Assembly (NCBI GenBank): GCA_910592205.1
Contig: CAJVPJ010000032.1
Location: 1 to 64,000, forward strand
DNA: 64,000 bases
Source: Paraglomus occultum
Lineage: Eukaryota > Glomeromycota > Glomeromycetes > Paraglomerales > Paraglomeraceae
Direction of reading: 5' to 3'
This document shows positions 11,501 through 24,424 of the stretch, piece by piece. The notes below the pieces were generated by a model. It made no database searches. It saw only the letters and a list, made by a program, of their open reading frames with translations, and was not told the DNA's origin. How positions within the stretch are numbered: position 1 is the first letter of the stretch; each line of letters begins with the position of its first letter. A program made the translations under genes and the position numbers.

Positions 11501-14500
11501 AAATTACGTCTCGCCTGACTTTCGTAGCACGCATCACCACATACCAACTAAAGCCTTATCCTTTCCAGATTGAATTAATTTCTTCCTTTCCTCGAATGAC
11601 GCTTCGAACTGAGTATCCATGCTCAATATTTCATCGCCAATATTGTAAAGTTCCCTTACGAGTGACTTTGTGAGCTCGAATGCGTTCTTTTCAATCGACT
11701 CGCTAGCTTTAAACTGAGTGTATAACCATCTGTAGGCGGTTTCATACAGGGGCTGCCATTCGGTTTGATCATCAGTTGCTACTAAACGCCAAAAAAGGAG
11801 AATAAACACGGTGGCCCAGGTATTAGCATTCATACGCGACAATCTGCTTTTCAAAGGCTTATGTTTGAGTCTCATGATTGCTGAGCGGAAACGTTCTTCG
11901 CTGTCGAATCCAAGAGACGAGGCAAGCTCATTGTTAATAAAGAAAGCGCCAGTTTCTTGCTGGTTTTTGTAAATAGTCTCAATACGAGCTTTGTTGATGC
12001 TGGTCTTGGGAATAGTAAAAGGTGCTTCAAGCCTTGCGGCAACGTTTGGGTATTTCTCAAGAATAAACTTTTTGGCACCTCTGAAAACATCAGCTTCTAT
12101 TTGGGCGTTCCCTAGTTTACTATCCAGCCAGGCAGACAATTTTTTATAATGTTTATCCCAGTAGCTCTTGTAGTCAACAGCTACCAATTTCAAATACATG
12201 GCGGTAATCGCAGAAATTTGAACTTTCGAGCCGACTTTGCTCGCAAAAGAGTTGCCAAAGTATTTTTCCAATATCGTAATTCCATAGAAAGCAGCGATTC
12301 CGTCGGTGAAAGGAAACGAGCCAGTTTTGGATTGAAAGGTGAGTAATCTTGTAACGGTTCTGATGGTGATGTCTAGAAAACAAGGCGTCAATAATTAATT
12401 CAACGGATTATGGTTCAGTAATACAAGTCAGTACAGATTATATTTCATTTACCGGGTTGCACTTTAGTATCAATGCTCGTAACTCCGAATCTATGCATAA
12501 CGAAATCTATCGCTACCTTTGCTAAGTGATTACACAAGTCAACGTCATAAAGCTGATGGGCAATCCATGTGCGCAATTTAGCGACATACGACTCCCATTC
12601 GGTTTTAAATCTCGAACAAACGAGTCTCATGTAAGCAATCACAAGAGCAGTGGCCAATATGCGGTTATCTCCGTCAAGCTTAGCAATCTGGTTCTCATAA
12701 ATGTCACGATTAGGAATCTTGTTGTGCCACTTTTTAAACTCTGTCAGCAACTTTTGATTGTCTTCAAAATTGAAAATCTGTGCCAGTCTGTCATCAAAAT
12801 CATACGACCCGTCCGAACGCTTCCACAAAATAATTGCGTAGAGATGGCTGATCTCTATGTTCTGTTCGCTGAATGTAATGTCTCTGTCAATTGTCAGACA
12901 ATTCTTCGGGATGAATTGAGCTTCTATATGAATTTCAATCCCAGTATCCCTACCATCAACACTCTTAATTTTCTCCCATCTATCAATGTCTTCTATTTTT
13001 TCAATCTTATTCTTTGTAAATAGTTCATTGAAATGCAATTCGTAGGAACCAAGATGAGCTTGCGTGATAAATAGATTCCTCTTGTTTACACGGAAAGTAA
13101 TCTTGTCGCTCGATCCAGCCACAGGAACATAATGTACGCTTTCGGTTTTTTCAGATGACGTTATTATCTTGGTGATTTCATTCTCGGCGGCGTCAACAAT
13201 GGTGACAGAAAGACCCGATTGAACCCATCCTTTGTCTTTTGAGTATTCCTTGATACAATTAGACGTGACAGTGAGAACAAACAGACCCTGACCATTGACA
13301 TATGTTTCAACGGGTGGTTCATGATGCTCGAATTTCCCGTTCTCAGTCGGTTTTCCGGCCGGTTCTTTATATTCGTCGTCAGAGTCAATACCATCGTCGG
13401 TTTCGTCGTCTTTCTCTGGGAGCGTAGGTATCGATTTGTTTTCAATCGGATTATCTTCTTCGTCGACGTCCTCGTCGTCCTCGTCTTCAGATCTACGCGG
13501 TTTGTTGATGAATGGAAATTGCTTGCCATAGTTAGCGTACGCACCGCTGCCTGTTGGTTGGAATACTGACTTTGGCTCTATATGTACATATTCGTCAGTA
13601 ATGGCCATACAAGTGTGAACGTCGCGTATTTGCATTCCACTTGCGTTAATTATCATTACAGATTGATCCCCGCTAATCCACATTATGCTTGTCTCTCCCT
13701 TGGTGTCGTGGCTTGCCGCCGTCGCAGAGGAAAGTATGGCGCCACCGCCTTCGCATGAAAAAATTGCAAGTGTTCCTTTTGAAGTCCATGCTGCAAGCAT
13801 TTGTTTATTATGGGAAAGAGCAAAAGCGACCGGTTCTTCATCACCGTTTAGGAAAGAATCACCTGCCGGGCATCGAATGGAAGTTATCTGTTCATATTCA
13901 GATATCGACCACAGTGATGCTAATCTCCACTAAAATAGTAAAAATTGATAGTCAGCCCTTCCAATCGAAAAGCAGCAAAAACGAACGATCGTTTATACTC
14001 ACGTCCTCCACGCATACAAAATAGTCTCCGAGCATTGAGTTCTTCAAAAATGTCATTTGATCCCACGGATTAAATATGCGTTGCAGACTATTTGCGAGTT
14101 TGTCGCAGATGTCAGAAATGTCGTTTCTTTCCAATGTCCAATTGCGTGTCGAAAAGACATAAAACAATTTCTTTCTTGTAACAGAGTCATGCACATTGCA
14201 CACAATGAGCTTTGTATTGTCAGAGGAAAACCTAATTGCTCCTTTTAGATTCATCAAAGTAGGCTCAAGTACAGGGCGCGTATTGCTAGTGTCGACGACA
14301 TATGTGAAAAACTTGGTAGCATCAGTTTTGAGTTCAAACGGTACTGGATCTTCCAAATCCTGTGGAAGTCTAATCGTGCTTAGAGCTACAAAGCTACCTG
14401 CAAAGCATAATAGTCTCGATATTAGTTCGAATGGTTTATTTTGTCGGGCATACAATCGACCTGACCTTACCTTTATTCGACAATGCAAAATCAACGTTGC

Positions 14501-14762
14501 TCATCAATTGTTTAGAATTGTTTGATGTGTCAAAACTTGTTCTCTCTATTTTATATTCTCCTTGCTTTAAAGCAGTGTCATTGTTCTGCCAATCGTATGT
14601 TTTTCCTTTTTTCTCTAGCGTAGCTACATTCCATATAGTTATTATACCCTCGGTTGCCGAATATGTGGCCAAATGGTTTCCATCTGGTGAGAATGTACAT
14701 GCGTCCACCAGCCTAGGTGGTGGCCTTTGAGGGTCAATGTCAATTCGAGTATCATTCATCAT
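5544..14762 (-). CDS. Giant WD40 / C2 / repeat-module / TRP-like ion channel
   Basis: Ten exons keep phase throughout: 14471-14762, 14003-14397, 12453-13929, 11545-12372, 9240-11456, 6967-9158, 6331-6879, 6033-6266, 5783-5962 and 5544-5693, giving 2,837 residues. Order of parts (approximate residues): WD40-like N-terminus (CTFSPDGNHLATYSATEG, 1-370); acidic linker (375-417); C2-like (442-570); three ~110-residue modules (580-975); C2 with DSDPYV and KKPVWKQVF (1000-1140); two modules (1150-1395); acidic tract (1412-1460); C2-like (1463-1592); two modules (1600-1850); Pro-Val-Ser tract (1920-2050); a further propeller-like stretch and a helical region; then six hydrophobic helices with a pore-like loop before the last helix (about 2540-2770) and a basic C-terminus. 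The channel part resembles TRP/ion-transport proteins, so a membrane cation channel is inferred. C2 domains suggest calcium or lipid sensing, but the calcium-binding aspartates are only partly conserved. The first ATG is used because the frame is open from there. Confidence 0.85.
8217..8610 (-). repeat. Coding minisatellite: Pro-Pro-Val-Ser tract
   Basis: Variants of the + strand units GGTGGAGAAACA, GGGGGAGAAACG and GGAGCAGCAGAAGAAACA are tandemly repeated for about 390 bp. On the coding strand they give PPVSPPVSPPP and PPVSSAAPP blocks, close to residues 1920-2050 of the channel protein. Units are multiples of three, so length changes would keep the frame. The tract joins the last repeat module to the C-terminal propeller/channel half. 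Confidence 0.85.
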
Positions 14763-17593
14763 GGGACCTTTATGTGAAAAAGCAAGAGTTTATAAAGGGT
14801 TTCAGAAAAATCTTTTGGGGCGACGATCTTGACCCATTTACCAGGTTATTTTTAGCCCGAACAAACTTTATTTCGAATGGCCAATCACACCAGTTATGTT
14901 TTGCGTTATTCAAAACAGAGATTGAATTCTCCGTTTCTTGTTACTGTATACGGATTTATGTTTTCGTTATCCAGCTTTGAATCGTATCTGTAGATAGAAA
15001 CTTGGCACCGGTGGAAAAGCTTGCTACACCGAAATAAATGTGATGTTGATATTTAATTACACCATATCGATATGAGCTGCATGAGAACACCATAAATGGT
15101 ATTAAAAAGACATTGTTTTGTGCTACTGTATTGCAGTTGGTGGTTGATATTGATGTTGATGTGAGCTCTTTGTGTTGTGACTGTTGAAACAGATGATAAT
15201 CAACAAAGACAAATGCAATTTTCTAACAATAATAATAACAAGACTATTCTCCCTTTGGCCGCCGGAATAAACGCATATACACAATATTAGAGTGCATATA
15301 CACATAATGACTTTTGTTTAACGTATCTGCATTAAAAGTAATATTTATTAGACAGGGGTTATGGTAACTTGACTGGATATGCGAACACACAACTTTCGAT
15401 TGGCGTAGAAGACGTTTCTTCTAGACTGCTAACCAATTATGATTACGGAAGGGTCTCCTCAACATACACCCGGTCATGTAATAGAATCTGTACACCTCGT
15501 AAGTGTAAATTAAATGGTGTAATATCCCTTACACATCAGAAATGTAAGTTAAATGAATGTATGGTTTTTGTGTATACCCCCTAATATTATCGGCACATTC
15601 ATATTAACATGGTATGACATTATGCATAATTGTATGATTATGTATAGGCAAACTCCTATGTAAAAAATATACTCCAAATCAATTATGAGCGAGAAATCCT
15701 AATTCGTAACCTCGGCAGCAGTTGGACGCATGTCAAGTAGGAATACATCTATAACTATATTATTCAGAACATTCATTCATGTAAGTCGAAAGTGTATTTC
15801 GTTGTTTTATTTTATTAGACTGAGCGGCTATCGTTTATGAAAACTGATCGTAGCTGTCAATTAAGCATTTGGTTTCAAAAATACTATATATAGACTTACT
15901 AATATCTTTATAAAATGCGATACTACTCAAACAACCAATTGCTAACTTCTTACATATAGTGCATATATACATTATATTAATATCGTATCTTGTTATATCA
16001 CAATATTAGTGGTGTACGCAAAGACTATACACCCTCATATTTCCGAGACATTCATGAGATCTTTCGGACTATCTTGTACTTGTGATACAGTACATTGTCT
16101 GACGCACTAAGCTTTTTATGTGCATTTCAATCAGAAAATTTTTATTCTGTGAGACCAATGTTGGAAATCATGCATTATTGACTTTGGACCTGTCTCCGTT
16201 CTGGACTGAGATGACTGAGATGACTGAGTTTAGACTGAGATGACCGAGTTCTATATTCAGATCGTCCCCAGAACTGAGGTACAACACAATACAGCACACG
16301 CTTACCAATTACCTGTTACTCTATTGTATAACAATTTTTCTGTCTTCAGTGATTTTAACCCCTATTTTTCGTAATTGAACAAGTGCAACAACTTTTGACA
16401 AGTAAAAGGATTAAAACAGGTAACTTTATTGTCAAGTTTAGAATTGGTGACCGTATTAATATGTATTTTATTTATATATGCAAACAAACTTTAATACCAG
16501 TGCAAAGCAATTGGCGCAAGACAACTATGTACGCCCAACTCTTGGCTTGCACAAAAAAGAGGTCAATCGTGTATCCAACATTTCTGTTTTGTAATGATCA
16601 ATATGAGATAACGTCGATCGTCCAACAAATGAGACATGAACAATATGAACAGATTTTTTGAACTACATTTGTTTTTTCATATTGTTTTACAGCTTAAATA
16701 AACTGACTATTGTGATAATCGAAGTCATTTACTCTTGTTTGATAAACTAATATTTCTTTGTTTTTCAATAATGCTTGGCTCTTATGTATTGTTATTTTAG
16801 CAGTACTCTGCTGTCAATAATACGCTAAGCCAAAAATAATTTTATGATTTTAAATGGTTTGTATTGTAATAATGTATCCCAAGAATTGTAATGCAAATTA
16901 AGCTAACGCTAGGGAAACGAATAATAGACTGATAAAATTATTGGTTTAATAATTCTACTCATCAAGAATCAAATCGCACACGTTAAATGGTAACAATTTA
17001 CCAAAACGTCGGAGCAATCTGGAAACTTTAAACGAATACTTTCCGGGTCAAACCCGCAGCATGTCAATAATTGAGTGTAAAAAAACCAGACAAAAGTTAA
17101 ACAACGTTTCTGAAATGCTCTACTTTTTTTCAACACAAATTTGTAGCGGTTTATATCAATTACTTGCAAATAGTATTTGTTAAGATTCCAACGCATCATT
17201 GGTACTAAAACTTATTGTCAAGACAACAGCTTGCATTCAAGTTTGAGTATGTCTCTAATACTAACGAGAATTTACGCGCAGAAAGAACGATAAAAGCGTT
17301 CGGTTGTAAATGGGCCAACAGGAATGGTTGAATAACCAGCATCTTTCAAACTTCCCATTTCCCGAGCAAACTGTTTAATTAGTAAGGCAAAGTAATATCT
17401 GCGGTACATATTTTGATCTGCTGATAAAAGATCCGGAATATGCAATCCGTCAATTAAAAATTAGACATTTCTGTCACGCTGTCTTTATTAAATTAATTAT
17501 TTCGTTATCGATCTCCGCATTAAATATAATAATATCTTCCAATAGTTCAAATATGTGTCAATACTTACTTTATTGCAGCGCTCGCAGTTAATA
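14763..17593. other. Gene-poor region upstream of the giant channel gene
   Basis: AT-rich DNA with only short frames lacking coding character. A short tandem array of ACTGAGATG-like units lies at about 16205-16250. The part next to 14763 should hold the channel gene promoter. No RNA gene was recognised. Confidence 0.4.
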
Positions 17594-17949
17594 GTAAACC
17601 TGTTCAATTCTGTTCCGTTCGTTCCGTTCCAATTTGTGCCGATCCTGATTGGCGGATTAAAAATCACATTATGGGAACAACAAATTTGCAGTTCCTATCT
17701 GTTCCCATCCTCATCCCACACACGTTTCATTAATAAGCGTAAAAAAATAAAAAGGTATGTTGCGCAAATGGGTTCTAATGGCTTTTAGAAATATATTTTT
17801 TTTGTAAAGAATAACACTTGAAATTTTGAAGTGAAAAGAAAAACAACGGAACGTGGAAACGCGAAATTTGTCCTCAATTCTCACGGATTTTTGATTGGTT
17901 GATACAATTTTGCCGTCGACCGGAACAGAACAAAATTGAACAGGCCTAG
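17594..17949. mobile_element. Complete MITE of the GGCCTGTT family
   Basis: The left end reads GTAAACCTGTTCAATTCTG, and the right end, reverse-complemented, reads CTAGGCCTGTTCAATTTTG: an imperfect inverted repeat of about 28 bp. TA is present at both borders. It is about 355 bp, carries no transposase and is the reverse complement of the truncated copy at 1829-2145 over most of its length. The terminal GGCC hints at PIF/Harbinger, but the target-site duplication is unclear. Confidence 0.7.
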
Positions 17950-18522
17950 TAAGTCTTTGGTTTTAACGCATGACTATATGCATCGATACGGTTTCGTAAA
18001 TACGACGGCAGTTAGTCTTTAAGTTTATATGTACGGTCTTTAAACTTTAATTTTAAGTCGAGTTTTTGTGTGTGCCCTTAAAACTGTAAGTATTCTCGTA
18101 TTCCGGAGCGCAGTAGCTTGGTCAAATTTTCAACGACTATAACGATTTAAAATTCAATGCTTTTTTTTCTGCTAACCTTTTGTTTTTGGTCAAAGCGGCA
18201 AATCTTTCGCTTTTATGCAAAGTACGACTTGAATAATTTGTTTGCGTGTTCTAACAATAAATATAACATGACCAAAAATAATGTAAAAAATTTACAGATT
18301 ATTCACCACAAATTTATTTAATTTGCGTTTCGCTCTTGCCAAATTAAACTTTTATCCATAGCCAGCTAATGCTATGACTGTTTAACAGCGTTAAAACCGT
18401 GGTTGTTTTTTTTTTTTAATTTCATACGGCTTAGGAAGTTTTGCTTGAGCCAAATGAGGTCGTACTTTGTTATTAACTTTGTCTTTTACATTAGAACAAA
18501 TCCGTTTTTTACTAATATATTA

Positions 18523-19083
18523 CAGTCAAAGCTTGGAAAACCGATACTCGAAAAACCGATAAATGCTAAAACCGATAATTTTTCCAATTCCCAAAACACA
18601 TATAACAAAATTCGCTCGGAAAGCCGATATTTCATATAACATCGCGCAATTCCGATAACCGATATTATTTTGTCACATTCATATAAAAATTTAAGCTCGA
18701 TGTAACCAATAGCAAAGCTTTATCTGTTACACAATAGCAGGTGCTCGATAACTGATATATAACCAATAGCAAAGCTTTATCTGCTACACAATATCTAATA
18801 TTAATTAGCAGGACACATATCAATATTTATGTTATTGTGACAAAGCTTGGAATGCGTTACTATTACTGAAACAACTATTCACAATTGTTGGAAAACTGGT
18901 AAGATTCGCCTCTTGTTCCCCATAGTGTTAATATCAGTACGATAACACGATTGAAGACATACAGCATTGTATTACTCAGCTGAGCCGTTGTTGGCTACTG
19001 AAAATTTATTCGCAAAACCGATATTTCGGAAAACCGATAGAAAAAGACGAAAACACTGCTATCGGTTTTCCGAGCTTTGACTG
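18523..19083. mobile_element. Non-autonomous pogo-like element with TA duplication
   Basis: Both termini read inward CAGTCAAAGCT, then TGGAAAACCGATA on the left and CGGAAAACCGATA on the right, and are flanked by TA (18521-18522 and 19084-19085). This is the signature of Tc1/mariner/pogo insertion. The 561-bp interior has no transposase frame. It contains a direct duplication of the block ACCAATAGCAAAGCTTTATC at about 18704 and 18761, plus several CCGATA motifs. Likely mobilised by a pogo transposase elsewhere in the genome. Confidence 0.8.
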
Positions 19084-19085
19084 TA

Positions 19086-22000
19086 CTTTGTATTATTTAT
19101 CCTAAATTACTAAAATTTAATTTAATTAATAGTAGTATAATTTAATACGACAATAAAATTTATTTTCTTGCCGGTTATAGCAATAATGTTTTTATGTCAC
19201 GCACGCGATTTTATAATTATTGAAACAATTTGTAATTTTATTATGTTATATTATAATTTTAAGTTGGAAAAAAAGCAACGCAATTACATATAATTGTAAG
19301 CCAATAATGACTAGAAGCACGGCTAATAATTAAAATTTTAATACGTGCTATTATAAAATTTTCGTACAAATATATAATATAGTCCTGTTTAGCAAGCACA
19401 TGGAAATTCAAAATATTATTTGCCACACAGTAATTATATAGGTTAGTTCGACTTTTATCCACTAACATTTTTTTACCAACCTTAAAATTCAATATCTCGT
19501 GACATTTTGTCGAACAAAAAATTTCTATAATTTTTTATTGACAAATTATTTTAAAAATTACTACAGTTTTATCTACTTAATTACAAATAATAATCTTTTA
19601 TTTCTTCTCCAAGAAAGCCCGATTCCTTAGTCACACAAAACTGACTGGGTTTATAAAAACTAAGTTAACATGAATTAAATAAATTGCAAGTCTTGTATCA
19701 ATCAGATAAGCTTAAACTACCTGTAGCTGTGTTGAATCATACAAGTTTATACGTAAAACGGCCTCGAAATTTATTGTTTGCCATATAGTTTAAGAATAAG
19801 CACTCCCCGAAAATAAAGCACCTTTTACAATTTTTCTAAGTTTTTCTGCTTTATCATATCAAAGTTGTGACCTCCAAAATAAGCATTTCTATAGTTAGAA
19901 ATTATGCTTATTTACATAAAACTCGTTATATTTAACTAAGTTAACTATATGCGTTCCAACAAAATTAGTCTAGATTTGTTACATTATGTCGTAATATAGA
20001 GTAGCGACAAAGGACTAGTTTGATAAATTTACTTAAGCAGATACTGTATGTCTGCTTTATTACCGCTACCGTTTGAGTGAAGAGTTCGTCGTTGATGACT
20101 CATTCGCGTCGTATGTGTGTAATATTAAATATAGAGTGAGGACGGAGAATTGTTTGCAGTTTATGGTAGTAACCTGTATAATAAATATGATAGCATATTG
20201 CCCTTTGGGGAAAATACGCGTAATTGTTGTGAAACGATAAAAACATGTTGGTATATATTTGTATGGATAAACGAGTGTTCTGTGTTAGATGACACTTCGT
20301 AGTATCACTTGATATTGTCAATTAACAACCTCATGAAGATAAATGTTGTAATCAATACAGCAAGGATTGTGAAAACCTGCGATTGTTAACCACCATAGTA
20401 AAGCATAATTGGGATAATATATTGCTAGTCGTTGAATCGAGACAACGAATAATATTGCCGCACAATTTATTACTAGAAACGTTGCCTTTAATACCTCTCC
20501 TAATATGATCAATATTTTTAGCATCGCTTTTGACTTCACTCAGCGGATAGTCATTTAACAATGCGAATTTATTATCTTCTTTTAGTCCTTTTCTAATAAG
20601 CGTTGGTGCTGATAATTATCAATATTTCTATTTGCTTCTCTGGTTTTGAGCCAAAGGTTAAGTCTTAAATCGATTTCTGGACCGTTAGTTGCATACTCGA
20701 ACCATGCCATCTTTTGTTACGTCGGCCAAGAGCTAGTGCTTAATACACCATTTCTAGTGCACATTGCGTAGTACGTAATTTTATCGAAAAATACAACATC
20801 AAAGTGAGAAAAACTTTTCAAAAGAGAGACGGTTTGTATGATAATCTGTTCGCCCATCATACGATGCGAAAAGAATTGACTAATTTTCTTTTATTTGAAT
20901 AGTTATTTCCTCGATGGTGAAAGATTAGGTATTGGCATTGGATAATCTGATCAAATTACATTAGTGGTTGTATTTGATACTTGGACTGTATGAAACTCTG
21001 TGGGTACTTGGGCTTGAAGAGAACCGTTGAACAGTGTATTAAACGTTATTCTGACCAGTGACATGCTTTCCGCGAACATTATCAACAACCAGAAGTCAGT
21101 CGTGCTCAACGGGGATTCAGCAAATTTCGTGGAACTAGCGTGCGTGTCGTGAAAAATGTTGTCAATTTTGGGAACGTTCCTGCGATCATAATGATAGAAA
21201 TGATGGAAGGGCGCAGACGACGGAATACAGTTGTACGCCGCCAATCATTGAGATGGTGCAATGACATTTTGTGAAGACTTGTCCAGTCCCGATACTTACA
21301 TCGGCGATGAGAACTGTTCAGTATTTGTCAGCAGCGAAAATAATGATCTAAAGATACACGATCGAAATAATTATGAACACGATAATAATGAGGCGGGAGG
21401 ACGATATGGATGGAAAAGCATTGGTTCAATCGATGTAAGTAGGTCAAAGGTGTTTGAAACGAAAAATAGTATCGCGCTTCAGTTTATAATGTACACATAA
21501 CAACGTTGCGGGCATGTCTTTCCGCGATCTTGGCGGAAGACTGCAGATATATTGTATATCAACCATTCCTTGACTCTTCTATGATATTATACGTAATTTG
21601 CAAATTCTCCAACCTGTAATGCAATAGATAACGGAAACATAAACCATGTATCAAAAAAAAAAGACTATGTAATGACTTGACAAAAAAGTCTATACAATCG
21701 CAAACGACGAATTATAATTGGTTCCGCAGTTTATCAATATTGGCGGATGTGATGTACTAGTACTACCGTCCGTATTGAAACGGTTATTGCGATAATTGTT
21801 ATCTGAAGACTATCGCGGAACTCTTTGATATAAGAAATATGCTCATAAAAGAGTTTTCCTGGTCCCAATTAAGAAGAAATTATCGATATAAGAAAGGCCA
21901 TTTTTTTATTTATGATCGCTTGTAATAAGTTTGCACGCTTTTTGTTGCTGACATGCCAATAGCGAAGAAAATTCTTAATTCATGAGCATATCTTCTCATA

Positions 22001-22235
22001 TTCATATTCCTGTCATCTTGCGATCTATCTCTCATAACAATTTTTTTGATGGCTACTGTACGGTAATCAAATACTCCGATCGGCAAACGGGAAGATTGTC
22101 TAATGATTGGTTCATTTCCAATTGTATCACATCACACAAGGATAAACGTAAATGAGCGAATTCGCATTTACTGTACAGAAAACTAAATTAAAACACTGTG
22201 ACTAGTATTGAGAATAAGAAGTATATTAGTATTAG
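19086..22235. other. Gene-poor region before the TPR-LRR locus
   Basis: Very AT-rich DNA. Minus-strand frames at 20318-20539 and 20951-21244 and a plus-strand frame at 21261-21500 are too short and unlike any family I know to be called genes. They could be decayed exons. No RNA genes or transposon ends were recognised. Confidence 0.35.
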
Positions 22236-24424
22236 ATGGACATGTCAGGAAACAACAGGGTAAGTTTGGCATTCAATAATAATAAGCTTTCACATCATGA
22301 AATGAATTAACAACTTGGAATACAACTTATTTTAATATTCTATTACTAGGAAATTGGACAGCAATTCTCTTCAGGTGCAAAAAACAAAGGGAAGGGATAA
22401 TGCAGAGACTGAAGATGCATTTAATATTGAGCAAGATCTCATTGTCTTTGAAAGTGACAGTGATGATGATGATTACCATAGACAGATATTCACAACACAT
22501 CTGAGCAAGATGGAATTAAATGAGCAACTATCTGCAACTTTGGAGTCAATTGTCAACAGTACTGACAGAAGCAGTCATCTTATTAAATTATCCAATCTGT
22601 TGCAATCATTTGGTAATAAGTTAGAGGGCACTCAGTTGAGAAATGTTTTGGAAACAATTGGAATTTATGTCACATATAAGGACTATGAAGTGACTGCTGA
22701 TGTTGAATTGGAACTGCACCTTAGGACATATTAATATGTATTAGTTTTAGAAACATATGGCAAGTGACTTGTTAAGATGGAGACAGAGCTACTTGAAACC
22801 TTGCATAAAAATTGTATGATATCCATCAGCATTATACCAAGGTTATAGAAAAAGGCTTACAATGTTCAAAGATTTTGCTTGTTACTTCAGAGGAGAGTGT
22901 TAAAGTTCAAAATTACAACAATGATTTTTTACTTATTATTATGCAGCTTCATAACACTCTTTATTTGATGGATGATGATAAGACTGTTTGGTTTGAAATT
23001 ATAAACCAACTTAAAGGTTTTTTTACTTCATTAGTTGAGGCTTTACCTGATATGACAGGTGTTATGACAACTATGGAAACTCCAATTGATAACGAATTTA
23101 CTATTACTATTACAATCTATAATAACATTCAAGAAGCTCTACAATCTAAGTTCTCTGTAGGGCATTGGTATAAAGAATGGAGATATTTATATACTATTTA
23201 TCAAGCATTTGTTGAATGGTCAGCTGCTCCAATTAATAGAAATTTGGTTGCTAAAGGGGAATTATAATTAATCATTATTAAGGATCTGTGGAGATTTGGA
23301 GACCAAGAGTGGAATAAAGCAATTTTAGCAAAATCTGGAATGAATAGAAGAATTATGTCAGATTATATTTCAGGATCAGTTTCATATACATTATTGTTTG
23401 GTATACTAATACTGGATATTGTTCAAAATTTGATAATATCTACAAAAAGTCTAATACATTGGCTCACTGTTACTATCTTGCAAAACTAGCTCTGGACATT
23501 GTGAGGATGGAATTTATTCAGTTTAAAGCGATGGAAGTTTTGGTGATGCTGCATAAAAAAGATTCAACCACATTTTCTGTTGTGCAAATTGATCTAGACC
23601 AACACATTGAAAAATTTTCAACTTTAAACCAAGATAAAAAAAGGCTTCAAGACATAAGAAGATATATTGATGAAAAATATACTTATGTTAATCAAGCAAG
23701 TGGCAGAACAAATATTGGAATGCCAATCTTCAAACAAAAAGCACATAAACCCAATCAGCCATCTGATACTGAAGAACTTCTTGACTCAAATCCAAATGAT
23801 TTATTAATTTTAGACATAATTGCTGACCATCTTACATGTCAATTCACACAAGAAGTTACTGATGATTTAGAATACTTCCATGCAAACATAAAATCAGCCA
23901 TTTGGTATTAGAGACATTTATGAGAATGAACTGCCTTGAACTGAAATGTTTTTATTGTAGAAGAAAATGTCAATTAGATAAAACTGAAAAATTGCCAAGC
24001 TCACCAATTATGAAAAATTTGTCAAAGCAGGACATATTGCACCAAGTACAAAAGGCAAATCAAAAGGCTTTACAGCTATTACTATTGTGGCAAGTCAGGA
24101 TGGTGATGATGATGATGTTGAGGAGGCTTCTATTATTAAATCCAAGTTTTTGTATATGCTTCAAATGAGACCAAAGCAAAGTATTCTACAATTATTGAGG
24201 ATGCCATTAAGTCTGCATAACACTTACAAGCAAGGCAAGAAAGCTCTTGATGAAAAAAGATATGATGATGCAGTATTATGGCTTGAAAGGGCACTCATTG
24301 ATTATCCTGACAATTCAACTATTCAAATTGACCTTGCTGTTGCATGTATGGAAAATTTAAATTATAAAAAATGTTATGATTACATAACAATGCCAGAGCA
24401 TGGGCTTGGTGTGGAAAATATTAT

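Noticed and set aside
16205-16250. ACTGAGATG-like tandem units as a possible CRISPR or satellite
   Set aside because: Units are short, imperfect and without spacers. A trivial microrepeat.
20318-21500. Short frames at 20318-20539, 20951-21244 and 21261-21500
   Set aside because: No shared frame, splice sites or known motifs link them. Treated as chance or as remnants too weak to call.
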